Source of the DNA: an uncultured Eubacteriales bacterium
GTDB taxonomy: Bacteria > Bacillota > Clostridia > Lachnospirales > Anaerotignaceae
Assembly: GCA_902406135.1 (NCBI GenBank)
Contig: CABPCX010000028.1
Coordinates: forward strand, 1-11,262
Length of the DNA: 11,262 nucleotides
Reading direction: 5' to 3'
The notes below the pieces were generated by a model. That model was not told where the DNA came from, ran no database searches, and worked only from the letters and a program-made list of their open reading frames with translations. Of this stretch, positions 1-6,560 are shown piece after piece. Positions within the stretch are counted from its first letter, which is position 1. Every line of letters begins with the position of its first letter. The position numbers and the translations under genes were made by a program.

Positions 1-31
1 GATTGAAGCGGTAAATACGCTTGTTCTTTAA
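1..31 (+). CDS. 3' end of an upstream gene (partial)
   Basis: Only the last codons are inside the window. Read from base 2, the frame gives IEAVNTLVL and a TAA stop at 29-31. A strong rho-independent terminator begins 10 bp later, which fits a real gene end better than chance. Function cannot be inferred from nine residues. The other two plus-strand frames also close quickly (TGA at 4-6, TAA at 12-14), so the frame choice rests mainly on the position of the terminator. Confidence 0.4.
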   Translation, partial: IEAVNTLVL

Positions 32-40
32 AAATATAGG

Positions 41-76
41 GCATACGGTGAATTTTATCACCGTATGCTTTTTTTT
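41..76 (+). terminator. Rho-independent terminator of the upstream gene
   Basis: A perfect 11-bp stem (GCATACGGTGA at 41-51 with TCACCGTATGC at 58-68) closes a 6-nt loop and is followed directly by eight T residues (69-76). This is a textbook intrinsic terminator on the plus strand and it separates the upstream gene from the lipoprotein gene. Confidence 0.93.
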
Positions 77-202
77 ATTAATAAATGAGATGATGCAGCC
101 TCGGATACTTATGAAAGTGCAGGATGATTTTTGGGAAAATTTATGTTTTTTTCAGATAATATAAACTTAAAATTTACAGAAACAGCGAAATACAGGGGAT
201 TA

Positions 203-231
203 TTGACTTTTATAAAGCCGGATGCTATTAT
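203..231 (+). promoter_or_regulatory. Sigma-A promoter of the lipoprotein gene
   Basis: The -35 box is TTGACT (203-208) and the -10 box is TATTAT (226-231), with a 17-bp spacer and a TG one base upstream of the -10 (223-224, extended -10). The predicted start of transcription is near 238, giving a leader of about 58 nt before the ATG at 296. No operator-like palindrome is evident next to it. Confidence 0.72.
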
Positions 232-295
232 CAAATTGTGGACAAATGTCTGCGACACGGGGATTGAACGATGGTTTTAATTAAGGAGGGAAAAT

Positions 296-949
296 ATGAA
301 AAAATTTTTAGTGATGCTGCTTATGACAGCAATGATATTATCTCTGGCTGCCTGCAGCGGATCGGGTTCAGCTGACGGAGAGACAGCTCAGGAAGAAACG
401 GAAGAAACGGAAGAAACCGAACAGAGTGCAGAAAAGGAAATGGCTCAGGAATATAACTATGAGCTGTCAGAGGGGGATGCCCTTGAAGTTGAAAACCTTA
501 TTTTTGAAGAGGACGTTACCGTAAGCGGAAATAATGCCCAAATAACATTTACCGGCTGTGAATTTAAAGGAAACATAATAAATACGGCTGATGATGGAAC
601 AAGAGTAATAATGAACGGGTCATCAATTGACGGAAGATGTGTATTACAAAATACTATAAAGGAAACAACCATGGAATGGTCTTTCCCTAAATTTATTGTA
701 GACTCTCCTATGGAAGTTGTCAGTGAAGACTGTATAGGCAGTGTTATAGCCATGGGAGACTTTGATGTAGTGTTTAACAGCGAAGTATATACTATGGCTG
801 ATTCGGAACTCTTCTATGATATTTCAAATCCTGATGCTGGGTTTGTTCCCTATGAAGGCCAGGAAGCAGATTACTTTGCCATTGCCCAGTGGTGGGAAAA
901 CGGAGAACAGATTTTACTGGTAGAATGTGAGTCTGACCCAAATATGTAA
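296..949 (+). CDS. Predicted lipoprotein, function unknown
   Basis: A 217-residue protein with a lipoprotein signal peptide: basic start (MKK), hydrophobic core at residues 4-17, and lipobox LAAC with the lipidated cysteine at position 20. It should be anchored to the outer face of the membrane. A glycine/serine stretch and a very acidic linker follow (residues 33-50, including three EET triplets encoded by a 9-bp tandem repeat). The rest, from about residue 53, has alternating short hydrophobic segments and Asn/Gly turns (65-120) suggestive of beta structure, perhaps a small beta-helix, and four cysteines (88, 115, 146, 211). I recognise no catalytic motif or family. Start choice is firm: AAGGAGGG at 283-290 lies 5 bp before the ATG. 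It has its own promoter and terminator, so it is probably a single-gene unit. Confidence 0.85.
   Translation: MKKFLVMLLMTAMILSLAACSGSGSADGETAQEETEETEETEQSAEKEMAQEYNYELSEGDALEVENLIFEEDVTVSGNNAQITFTGCEFKGNIINTADDGTRVIMNGSSIDGRCVLQNTIKETTMEWSFPKFIVDSPMEVVSEDCIGSVIAMGDFDVVFNSEVYTMADSELFYDISNPDAGFVPYEGQEADYFAIAQWWENGEQILLVECESDPNM
392..418 (+). repeat. Three tandem 9-bp repeats encoding EET
   Basis: GAAGAAACG occurs at 392-400 and 401-409 and as GAAGAAACC at 410-418. It encodes Glu-Glu-Thr three times in the acidic linker just after the lipid anchor. Because the unit is a multiple of three, copy-number slippage would change linker length without breaking the frame. Confidence 0.85.
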
Positions 950-986
950 AAGAATATTTCTAATAACTGATTTTATGAAATAAAAT

Positions 987-1037
987 AAGCCTGTCTTTAA
1001 CAGCGGATATTATCCTCCGCCTTAAAAGACAGGCTTT
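987..1037. terminator. Bidirectional terminator between convergent genes
   Basis: AAGCCTGTCTTT (987-998) pairs with AAAGACAGGCTT (1025-1036) as a 12-bp stem. An inner helix, GCGGA (1003-1007) with TCCGC (1016-1020), extends it. On the plus strand the stem is followed by a T-rich stretch after 1034. On the minus strand it is followed by TTATTTTATTTC. It lies between the lipoprotein stop (949) and the ABC-F stop (1093) and can serve both. Confidence 0.85.
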
Positions 1038-1092
1038 ACTTTTGCCTAAAAATAATTGATTGAACTTAAAAAACTTATAAATAGGGATTTTA

Positions 1093-2649
1093 TCAGAACT
1101 GAACCGTTGTCCAGTCTTCGCAGTTCCATATATCCGTAACAATATCCTGATAAAATTCAGGTTCATGGCAGATGAGAAGGATGCTTCCTTTATATGCCTT
1201 TAATGCACGTTTAAGTTCATCCTTTGCGTCAACATCCAAATGGTTTGTAGGCTCGTCAAGAAGCAGGACATTAGTTTCATTGTTGATGAGCTTGCAGAGT
1301 CTAACCTTTGCCTGTTCGCCTCCGCTGAGCACCCTTACCATACTTTCAATGTGTTTTGTAGTAAGACCGCATTTTGCAAGGGCAGAGCGGACTTCATACT
1401 GTGTATATGAGGGGAATTCCTTCCATATCTCATCTATACAGCTGACATTGTCGGTGTATTTCTTTTCCTGTTCAAAATATCCCATATAAAGATAGTCGCC
1501 TAATGTGGTCTTTCCGCTGATGGGAGGAATTTCTCCGATAATTGACTTAAGAAGTGTAGTTTTACCGATACCGTTTGCGCCTACCATGGCGATTTTCTGT
1601 CCACGCTCCATGGTAAGGGTAAGAGGGCGTGAAAGGGGTCTGTCATAGCCTATTACCAGGTCCTCTGTCTGGAATATATATCTTCCGGAAGCACGTGCCT
1701 CTTTAAAATTAAATTCAGGCTTCGGCTTTTCCTTTGCCAGCTCTATTACTTCCATTTTATCCAGCTTTTTCTGACGGCTCATGGCCATATTTCTTGTGGC
1801 TACTCGGGATTTGTTTCTTGCCACAAAGTCCTTTAAATCTTCGATTTCCTGCTGCTGTTTTCTGTATGCGGCCTCAAGCTGAGCTTTTTTAACCGCATAT
1901 ATTTCTTGGAATTTATCGTAATTTCCTACATAACGTGTAATTTCGGCATTTTCCACATGATATATAAGGTTTACAACGCTGTTTAAGAAGGGTATATCAT
2001 GGGATATAAGTATAAACGCATTTTCATAATCGATAAGATAGCGTTTGAGCCATTCGATATGGTTTTCGTCAAGATAGTTTGTAGGCTCGTCCAGAAGAAG
2101 AATATCGGGTTTTTCAAGAAGCAGTTTTCCCATCAATACCTTTGTACGCTGACCGCCTGAAAGCTCTGTTACATCCTGGTCAAGACCAATATCGGTAAGA
2201 CCTAAGGCACGGCCTATTTCCTCAACTTTGGAATCAATTATATAAAAATCGTGATGTTCAAGAAGGTCCTGTATAACGCCGGTTTCTTCCATAAGGAAGT
2301 TCATTCTTTCCTCGTCTGCCTCTGCCATTTCGGCGTAATATCCGTTCATTTCCGCTTCCAGGTCAAAAAGGAAAGTAAATGCTGACCTGAGGACATCACG
2401 TATGGTCTGTCCCTTTTCCAAAACCGTATGCTGGTCCAAATATCCGACACGGACATTTTTAGCCCATTCGATTTTTCCTTCGTCAGGCATAAGACTGCCT
2501 GTGATTATATTCATAAATGTGGACTTTCCTTCGCCGTTGGCGCCTACAAAGCCTACATGTTCGCCTTTAAGAAGTCTGAAGGAAACGTCTTTGAAAATGG
2601 CTCTGTCGCCAAAACCGTGGCTTAGTTTTTCTACATTCAAAATACTCAT
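1093..2649 (-). CDS. yfmM: ABC-F family ATPase (YfmM-like)
   Basis: A 518-residue cytoplasmic protein with two ABC cassettes and no membrane segments, the layout of ABC-F proteins, which act on the ribosome. Cassette 1 has Walker A GANGEGKST (36-44), signature LSGGQ (163-167) and Walker B ILLLDEPTN (183-191). An inter-domain linker rich in Lys, Arg and Gln spans about 245-320. Cassette 2 has GANGIGKTT (357-365), LSGGE (441-445) and VLLLDEPTNHLD (461-472). Length and many local stretches agree with Bacillus subtilis YfmM as I remember it. The second H-switch reads CHE (494-496), where SHE or SHD is usual. I chose ATG at 2649 because AAGGAG (2657-2662, minus strand) sits 7 bp upstream; an in-frame ATG 13 codons earlier has no such site. 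The leader is only about 40 nt, so there is no room for the attenuator found before many antibiotic-resistance ABC-F genes. A housekeeping translation role is therefore more likely than drug resistance. Confidence 0.93.
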   Translation of the reverse strand: MSILNVEKLSHGFGDRAIFKDVSFRLLKGEHVGFVGANGEGKSTFMNIITGSLMPDEGKIEWAKNVRVGYLDQHTVLEKGQTIRDVLRSAFTFLFDLEAEMNGYYAEMAEADEERMNFLMEETGVIQDLLEHHDFYIIDSKVEEIGRALGLTDIGLDQDVTELSGGQRTKVLMGKLLLEKPDILLLDEPTNYLDENHIEWLKRYLIDYENAFILISHDIPFLNSVVNLIYHVENAEITRYVGNYDKFQEIYAVKKAQLEAAYRKQQQEIEDLKDFVARNKSRVATRNMAMSRQKKLDKMEVIELAKEKPKPEFNFKEARASGRYIFQTEDLVIGYDRPLSRPLTLTMERGQKIAMVGANGIGKTTLLKSIIGEIPPISGKTTLGDYLYMGYFEQEKKYTDNVSCIDEIWKEFPSYTQYEVRSALAKCGLTTKHIESMVRVLSGGEQAKVRLCKLINNETNVLLLDEPTNHLDVDAKDELKRALKAYKGSILLICHEPEFYQDIVTDIWNCEDWTTVQF

Positions 2650-2697
2650 GAAACTTCTCCTTTTTATAAACATAATACAAGAATGCAATACTTTTCT

Positions 2698-2726
2698 ATT
2701 CTATCAGAGAAATCAAAAGGAAACAA
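2698..2726 (-). promoter_or_regulatory. Promoter of the ABC-F gene
   Basis: Read on the minus strand: -35 TTGTTT (2726-2721), 17-bp spacer, -10 TAGAAT (2703-2698) with TG one base upstream (extended -10). Predicted transcription start is near 2691, giving a leader of about 40 nt. It lies back to back with the rmuC promoter. Confidence 0.55.
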
Positions 2727-2792
2727 CATAAGAAATATGTTTTATATATAAATTTTAAAGGCAAAAATCATATATTTAATTATCGAATTTTA

Positions 2793-2801
2793 TGATATAA
2801 T
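2793..2801 (+). promoter_or_regulatory. Extended -10 promoter of rmuC
   Basis: TGATATAAT gives a consensus -10 (TATAAT, 2796-2801) preceded by the TGN element. The -35 region (TATTTA at 2773-2778, 17-bp spacing) is poor, as is common when the extended -10 is present. Predicted transcription start is near 2808, about 30 nt before the ATG. Confidence 0.6.
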
Positions 2802-2837
2802 TAAAAATTATAGTGCTTAACAGGAAAGGAGAAAACA

Positions 2838-4256
2838 ATGGAAATAGCAATTATCGCTCTGATAGTTATTCAGACTGTCATAATAATAGTAATGCTGAAT
2901 AAGCTGGCGGGTGGAAACAACGGAAAAAACGACGAACAGTTAATAAAACTGAATGAAGAAATAAAACTTGTCAAAGACAGCTTAAACAGAGTAAATGAAG
3001 ATATTAAAAATCTTAAACTGGAATCCGCAAACAGCAGCAGTATATTAAGAAAGGAAATATCGGAATCGGTACAGAATAACATAAAGTCTCTTGGCAATAT
3101 GCTTTTGGAAAGCCAGAGAAACTATTCCGAAATGCAGAATAACAGCATAAAAGCTAACGGAGAAAATACAGTAAAACAGATAGAAAGCATACATACAGCC
3201 ATAACAAAACAGCTCACCCAGATGAGCACAAATATAGAAGAAAGACTTAAAACATCATCTCTTGAGAGTGAAAATAAGTTAGAGTCCATAAGAAAGACCG
3301 TTGAAACCAAACTCACCGGAATACAGGAAGACAACAACAAAAAGCTTGATGAGATGAGAAATGTAGTTGACGAGAAACTGCAGAAAACTTTGGAAGAAAG
3401 AATATCAAAGTCCTTTGAGCTTGTAAATACACAGCTTGAGCAGGTATACAAGGGACTTGGCGAAATGCAGAATCTGGCGTCCGGAGTTGGAGACCTGAAA
3501 AAAGTTCTTTCCAATGTAAAGACAAGGGGTATTTTGGGAGAAATACAGCTTGGAGCCATACTTGAAGAAATACTTTCTCCCGAACAGTATGAGACAAACT
3601 TTGTCACTAAAAAAGGAAGCAAAAATCCTGTAGAATATGCCGTCAAAATACCTACGGAAGACGGAAAGGGAATTTATCTTCCCATTGACTCAAAATTCCC
3701 AGGCGATGCATATATCAATCTTACGGAAGCCTATGAAAGCGGAAATAAAGATGCGGTCAATGAGGCTGTAAAGATACTTACACAGAGAATAAAGAGCTTT
3801 GCCAAGGACATAAGTGATAAGTATATCGACCCGCCTAATACAACGGATTTTGCAATAATGTTCCTTCCATTTGAAGGACTTTATGCCGAAGTTGTAAACA
3901 GAGGTCTTGTTGAGGAACTTCAGAGAACTTATCGAGTAAATATAGCAGGTCCAAGCACCATGGCTGCGCTTTTGAACAGCCTTCAGATGGGATTCCGCAC
4001 CTTTGCCATACAGAAAAGAAGCGGTGAAGTCTGGGAGGTACTGGGAGCTGTTAAGACCGAATTTAACAAGTTTGGAGCAGTACTTGAGAAAACCCAGAAA
4101 AGACTTGAAGAGGCCAACAGAGAGCTGGATAATCTTGTCGGCGTAAGAACAAGGCAGATACAGAGAAAGCTTAAAAGTGTTGAGAGCATAAGCTCGGATA
4201 TGTCACAGAAGATGTTCATTGATGTGGAATCAAGTGTGATGGACGAAGAAGAATAA
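2838..4256 (+). CDS. rmuC: DNA recombination protein RmuC homologue
   Basis: A 472-residue protein of the RmuC family, which limits recombination at inverted repeats in E. coli and is predicted to be a nuclease. An N-terminal membrane segment (residues 4-20) is followed by a long, highly charged coiled-coil region (about 30-210). The conserved C-terminal domain then shows the family motifs KTRGILGEIQL (228-238), LPIDSKFP (281-288, a D-x-K motif of PD-(D/E)xK nuclease type), MFLPFEGLYAEV (342-353) and AGPST (370-374). A second helical region follows (405-460), with an acidic tail. Length is normal for the family. AAGGAG at 2826-2831 stands 6 bp before the ATG. It appears to be a single-gene unit with its own promoter and terminator. 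The exact biochemical activity of RmuC is not settled. Confidence 0.95.
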   Translation: MEIAIIALIVIQTVIIIVMLNKLAGGNNGKNDEQLIKLNEEIKLVKDSLNRVNEDIKNLKLESANSSSILRKEISESVQNNIKSLGNMLLESQRNYSEMQNNSIKANGENTVKQIESIHTAITKQLTQMSTNIEERLKTSSLESENKLESIRKTVETKLTGIQEDNNKKLDEMRNVVDEKLQKTLEERISKSFELVNTQLEQVYKGLGEMQNLASGVGDLKKVLSNVKTRGILGEIQLGAILEEILSPEQYETNFVTKKGSKNPVEYAVKIPTEDGKGIYLPIDSKFPGDAYINLTEAYESGNKDAVNEAVKILTQRIKSFAKDISDKYIDPPNTTDFAIMFLPFEGLYAEVVNRGLVEELQRTYRVNIAGPSTMAALLNSLQMGFRTFAIQKRSGEVWEVLGAVKTEFNKFGAVLEKTQKRLEEANRELDNLVGVRTRQIQRKLKSVESISSDMSQKMFIDVESSVMDEEE

Positions 4257-4275
4257 ATCAGAAAAAGCAGTTATT

Positions 4276-4312
4276 AAGAGGTATAGCAAAAGCCATACCT
4301 CTTTTATTTTTT
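4276..4312 (+). terminator. Terminator after rmuC
   Basis: AAGAGGTAT (4276-4284) pairs with ATACCTCTT (4295-4303). After one A-C mismatch a GC/GC pair closes an AAAA loop. The T-rich run TTTTATTTTTT lies at 4302-4312. The minus-strand side lacks a good U-run, so this mainly serves rmuC; the convergent Nudix gene may use it weakly. Confidence 0.88.
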
Positions 4313-4324
4313 ATCAGAATAGAG

Positions 4325-4711
4325 TTATAAAGAGTTTAAATCAATTTTTTTGAGCAGTTTTCTGTCGGCGGGGCAGAATTCGTATTTATACAAATCTTTT
4401 ATATTTATCCATTTTATTTCGCTGTGCTCGTAGTCTTTTGGAGTGCCGTCTGATATTTCTGCATAGAAAAGGGTAAGATGCACAGTTACTTCGGGATATT
4501 CCTGGACAGTGTCGGCAAGTTCTCTTCCGGCAGTGATTTTTATGCCCAGCTCTTCCATACATTCGCGGACAATACACTGTTTAGCAGTTTCTCCCGGTTC
4601 GATTTTTCCTCCGGGGAATTCCCATAGGGAGGCACAGTTTTTCCCTTCAGGCCTTTTGCATATCAATACTTTATCGTCTTTTTTTATAAATGCGGCACAT
4701 ACTTCAATCAT
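4325..4711 (-). CDS. Nudix hydrolase, MutT type (8-oxo-dGTP diphosphatase candidate)
   Basis: A 128-residue single-domain Nudix protein. The full signature G-x5-E-x7-RE-x2-EE-x-G is present at residues 35-56 (G35, E41, R49-E50, E53-E54, G56), which supplies the metal-binding and catalytic residues. The N-terminal strand with CKRPEGK, the WEFPGGK lead-in (30-36) and the CPADRKLL segment near the C-terminus (113-120) are typical of MutT/NUDT1-like enzymes that hydrolyse oxidised dGTP. A role as an RNA pyrophosphohydrolase or another nucleotide-pool enzyme cannot be excluded. Length is normal (MutT is about 130). The start is supported only by a run of six G upstream, not a standard Shine-Dalgarno. 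On the minus strand TATACT (4757-4752) could be the -10 box, but I find no good -35. It converges on rmuC. Confidence 0.88.
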   Translation of the reverse strand: MIEVCAAFIKKDDKVLICKRPEGKNCASLWEFPGGKIEPGETAKQCIVRECMEELGIKITAGRELADTVQEYPEVTVHLTLFYAEISDGTPKDYEHSEIKWINIKDLYKYEFCPADRKLLKKIDLNSL

Positions 4712-4715
4712 AATA

Positions 4716-4721
4716 CCCCCC
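4716..4721 (-). promoter_or_regulatory. Unusual poly-G ribosome binding site of the Nudix gene
   Basis: Upstream of the minus-strand ATG (4711) the only purine-rich element is a run of six G, four bases from the start codon. Other genes here have AGGAG-type sites. A G-run can pair with CCUCC only through some G-U pairs, so translation is probably modest. Confidence 0.5.
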
Positions 4722-4919
4722 GTACTTTTGCAGATGTTTTTATTTATTTTAAGTATAGCTCATTATCCCTATCAATAAAATAGGTGCATATAAAACCTGT
4801 TGTCAGATAACATAAAAAATGTGTAAAACTGAGTTTTTATTATAATTATAGGAAATTTGCGTAAATAGAATTTAAACATCTCATTATTATAAAAAATTAA
4901 GAAAATGGGGTTGTTTTGT

Positions 4920-4928
4920 TGTTATAAT
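4920..4928 (+). promoter_or_regulatory. Extended -10 promoter of the CoA-transferase gene
   Basis: TGTTATAAT contains a consensus -10 (TATAAT, 4923-4928) and the TGN extension. No good -35 is present at 16-18 bp (the region reads AGAAAA). Predicted transcription start is near 4935, which places the Rex-like site just downstream and leaves a leader of about 180 nt. Confidence 0.45.
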
Positions 4929-4941
4929 TTAACATAATTTG

Positions 4942-4959
4942 TTGTTAATTAATAAACAA
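4942..4959. promoter_or_regulatory. Rex-like operator
   Basis: TTGTTAATTAATAAACAA is an 18-bp inverted repeat broken at a single symmetric pair. It matches the clostridial Rex consensus TTGTTAA-N4-TTAACAA at 13 of 14 defined positions. Rex is the NAD+/NADH sensor that represses fermentation genes when NADH is low. The site lies about 14 bp past the predicted -10 box, a position suited to repression. The match is seen in the sequence; the regulator itself is not in the window. Confidence 0.6.
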
Positions 4960-4980
4960 ACGACACGAAAAATTAATTGG

Positions 4981-5026
4981 TTTTGTATATTTTTGAATGT
5001 ATTTTGTATACCGGACTTGAATGTAT
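4981..5026 (+). repeat. Two imperfect tandem repeats in the CoA-transferase leader
   Basis: TTTTGTATA occurs at 4981-4989 and 5002-5010, and TTGAATGTAT at 4993-5002 and 5017-5026. Together they form two copies of a composite unit with start-to-start distances of 21 and 24 bp, about two helical turns. They may be paired protein-binding sites or simply relics of a local duplication in AT-rich DNA. Confidence 0.6.
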
Positions 5027-5116
5027 ATAAAAAAATACTGTACAAATGACGTAAAATATGTAAAATGTTAAATATAACAAAATACGGCGGCCGAAGGTCT
5101 CGAAAGGAGAAGAAAT

Positions 5117-6445
5117 ATGGAATACAATATGGAAGCTAATAACAGATACCTTGGAATATATAAAGCAAAGTTAAGAACTCCCGAAGAAATCGCGGAATAC
5201 ATAGAAGATGATTTTGTATGTGCCTGCCCCACATGTATGGCAGAGCCCAGAGCAATTGTTCATGCCATCGGCGAAAGAGCAAGAAGAGATGAAATAACAA
5301 ATGTTCAGCATCACAGCCTTCTTTCACCCGGAGGCGGCGATTACCTTGACCCTGAACTTGCAGGCAAATATTACCACGTTTCATGGTTTACAACAGCTGC
5401 ATCAAGAGCCGGAGTACAGGAAGGAAGATTCGACTATATGCCTGCCCATTACAGCCAGGTTCCCTACCTTTGGAGAGAAAAGGTTCCCAAGCTTGATGTT
5501 TTCTATGCAACGGTATCACCTATGGATAAACACGGATTTTTCTCATTTGGTCTTGTTGCGGCAGAAACTCTTGCACAGCTTGAGAGAGCAAAATACGTTT
5601 TCCTTGAAGTAAATGAACAGGTTCCCAGAGTTATGGGTACACACGTTGTGCATATTTCTCAGGTAACAGCCGTGTGTGAGGATTCATATCCTATGCCTAC
5701 CCTTGAGGAGCTCCCTCTTTCAGAAAACAGCAAGAGAATGGGTGCAATGATAGCCGAGCTTATTCCTAACGGCGCTACTATCCAGTTTGGTATCGGTGAA
5801 GTTCCCAATGCCGTAGGTAAACTCCTTCTTGAGAAAAAGGACCTCGGTATACATACAGAAATGTTTACAGACAGTATGGTTGACCTTATAGAGGCCGGAG
5901 CCGTTACAAATATGAAAAAAAACATAGATGTAGGCAAGACTGTTGCGGCATTCTGTTGGGGCTCAAAGAGAATGTATGACTTCCTTGACGATAACCGTTC
6001 AATCGAGCTTCACGGTGTTGACTATGTAAATGACCCTTCAGTTATCGGAAAACTTGATAACTTCGTTTCAATAAATGCCGGTCTTGAAATAGACTTCCTT
6101 GGACAGGTATGTTCAGAGTCAATCGGCTGGAACCCCTTCAGCGGTACCGGCGGACAGCTTGACTTCGTAAGAGGAAGCCACATTTCAAAGGGCGGAAAGA
6201 GCTTTATAGCTATGAACTCAACAGCTAAGAACGGAACAATAAGCAAAATCAAACCTATACTTACCCCGGGAGCTGCCGTTACTACAACAAAGAACGACAT
6301 TGATAATGTAGTTACCGAATACGGAATTGCAAGACTTAAGGGCAAAACTGCAGGACAGAGGGCAAAAGCTCTTATCGAGATAGCTCATCCCAAGTTCAGA
6401 GACGAACTTCTTTTTGAAGCAAGAAAAATGAATTTAATGGTATAA
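5117..6445 (+). CDS. Acetyl-CoA hydrolase/transferase-family CoA-transferase
   Basis: A 442-residue cytoplasmic enzyme of the family that includes 4-hydroxybutyrate and butyryl-CoA:acetate CoA-transferases. These move CoA between short acids through a glutamyl-CoA thioester. Visible family features are FGIGEVPNAV (224-233), the GIHTEM motif with likely catalytic E248 followed by FTDSMVDLIEAG, the glycine-rich FSGTGGQLDF (341-350) and an ITPG-like ILTPGAAVTT near 381. Length is normal (about 440). The N-terminal half (CACPTCMAEPRA, 35-46; SLLSPGGGDYLD, 67-78) looks unlike the butyrate-forming But enzymes I remember, so the acid substrate is left open: acetate, propionate, butyrate or 4-hydroxybutyrate are all possible. 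AAAGGAGA at 5103-5110 fits the ATG at 5117 better than the second ATG at 5129. An upstream Rex-like operator suggests control by NADH/NAD+ balance. Confidence 0.9.
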   Translation: MEYNMEANNRYLGIYKAKLRTPEEIAEYIEDDFVCACPTCMAEPRAIVHAIGERARRDEITNVQHHSLLSPGGGDYLDPELAGKYYHVSWFTTAASRAGVQEGRFDYMPAHYSQVPYLWREKVPKLDVFYATVSPMDKHGFFSFGLVAAETLAQLERAKYVFLEVNEQVPRVMGTHVVHISQVTAVCEDSYPMPTLEELPLSENSKRMGAMIAELIPNGATIQFGIGEVPNAVGKLLLEKKDLGIHTEMFTDSMVDLIEAGAVTNMKKNIDVGKTVAAFCWGSKRMYDFLDDNRSIELHGVDYVNDPSVIGKLDNFVSINAGLEIDFLGQVCSESIGWNPFSGTGGQLDFVRGSHISKGGKSFIAMNSTAKNGTISKIKPILTPGAAVTTTKNDIDNVVTEYGIARLKGKTAGQRAKALIEIAHPKFRDELLFEARKMNLMV

Positions 6446-6478
6446 GCCAAAGCATTTTATCCCCGCTTTGTCAAATAG

Positions 6479-6507
6479 AAACCTCTTTTTTATAAAAGAG
6501 GTTTTTT
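6479..6507 (+). terminator. Terminator after the CoA-transferase gene
   Basis: A perfect 11-bp stem, AAACCTCTTTT (6479-6489) with AAAAGAGGTTT (6494-6504), a TTAT loop, and a T-run through 6507. It ends the CoA-transferase transcript 34 bp after the stop codon. Confidence 0.92.
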
Positions 6508-6521
6508 ATTGCTTTTTTTTC

Positions 6522-6530
6522 TGATATACT
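6522..6530 (+). promoter_or_regulatory. Extended -10 promoter of the dCMP deaminase gene
   Basis: TGATATACT gives -10 TATACT (6525-6530) with the TGN extension. The -35 position falls in the T-run of the preceding terminator (TTTTTT at 6502-6507, 17-bp spacer). Transcription would start near 6537, leaving a very short leader before the ATG at 6561. Confidence 0.5.
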
Positions 6531-6560
6531 ATTGAAAAATAATATTTGGAGGGAATAAAT

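Larger units (their letters stand above)
4712..5116. other. 405-bp AT-rich regulatory intergenic region
   Basis: There is no coding region that I can support in this gap. It holds the leader of the Nudix gene (left, minus strand), and for the CoA-transferase an extended -10 promoter (4920-4928), a Rex-like operator (4942-4959) and a pair of imperfect tandem repeats (4981-5026). A short GC-rich patch, CGGCGGCCG at 5085-5093, immediately precedes the ribosome binding site. I see no clear riboswitch or T-box fold, though the predicted leader of about 180 nt is long. Confidence 0.75.

Noticed and set aside
2650..2688. Thirteen-codon N-terminal extension of the ABC-F protein starting at 2688
   Set aside because: No ribosome binding site upstream. 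The site at 2657-2662 fits the ATG at 2649, and the family starts MSIL.
2650..2700. Ribosome-mediated attenuator before the ABC-F gene
   Set aside because: The predicted leader is about 40 nt with no leader peptide or alternative hairpins, so induction by antibiotics through attenuation is not supported.
3122..3646. 174-residue open frame antisense to rmuC
   Set aside because: Its Ser/Phe/Leu-rich composition is the mirror of the Glu/Lys/Gln-rich coiled coil, so it is a shadow frame.
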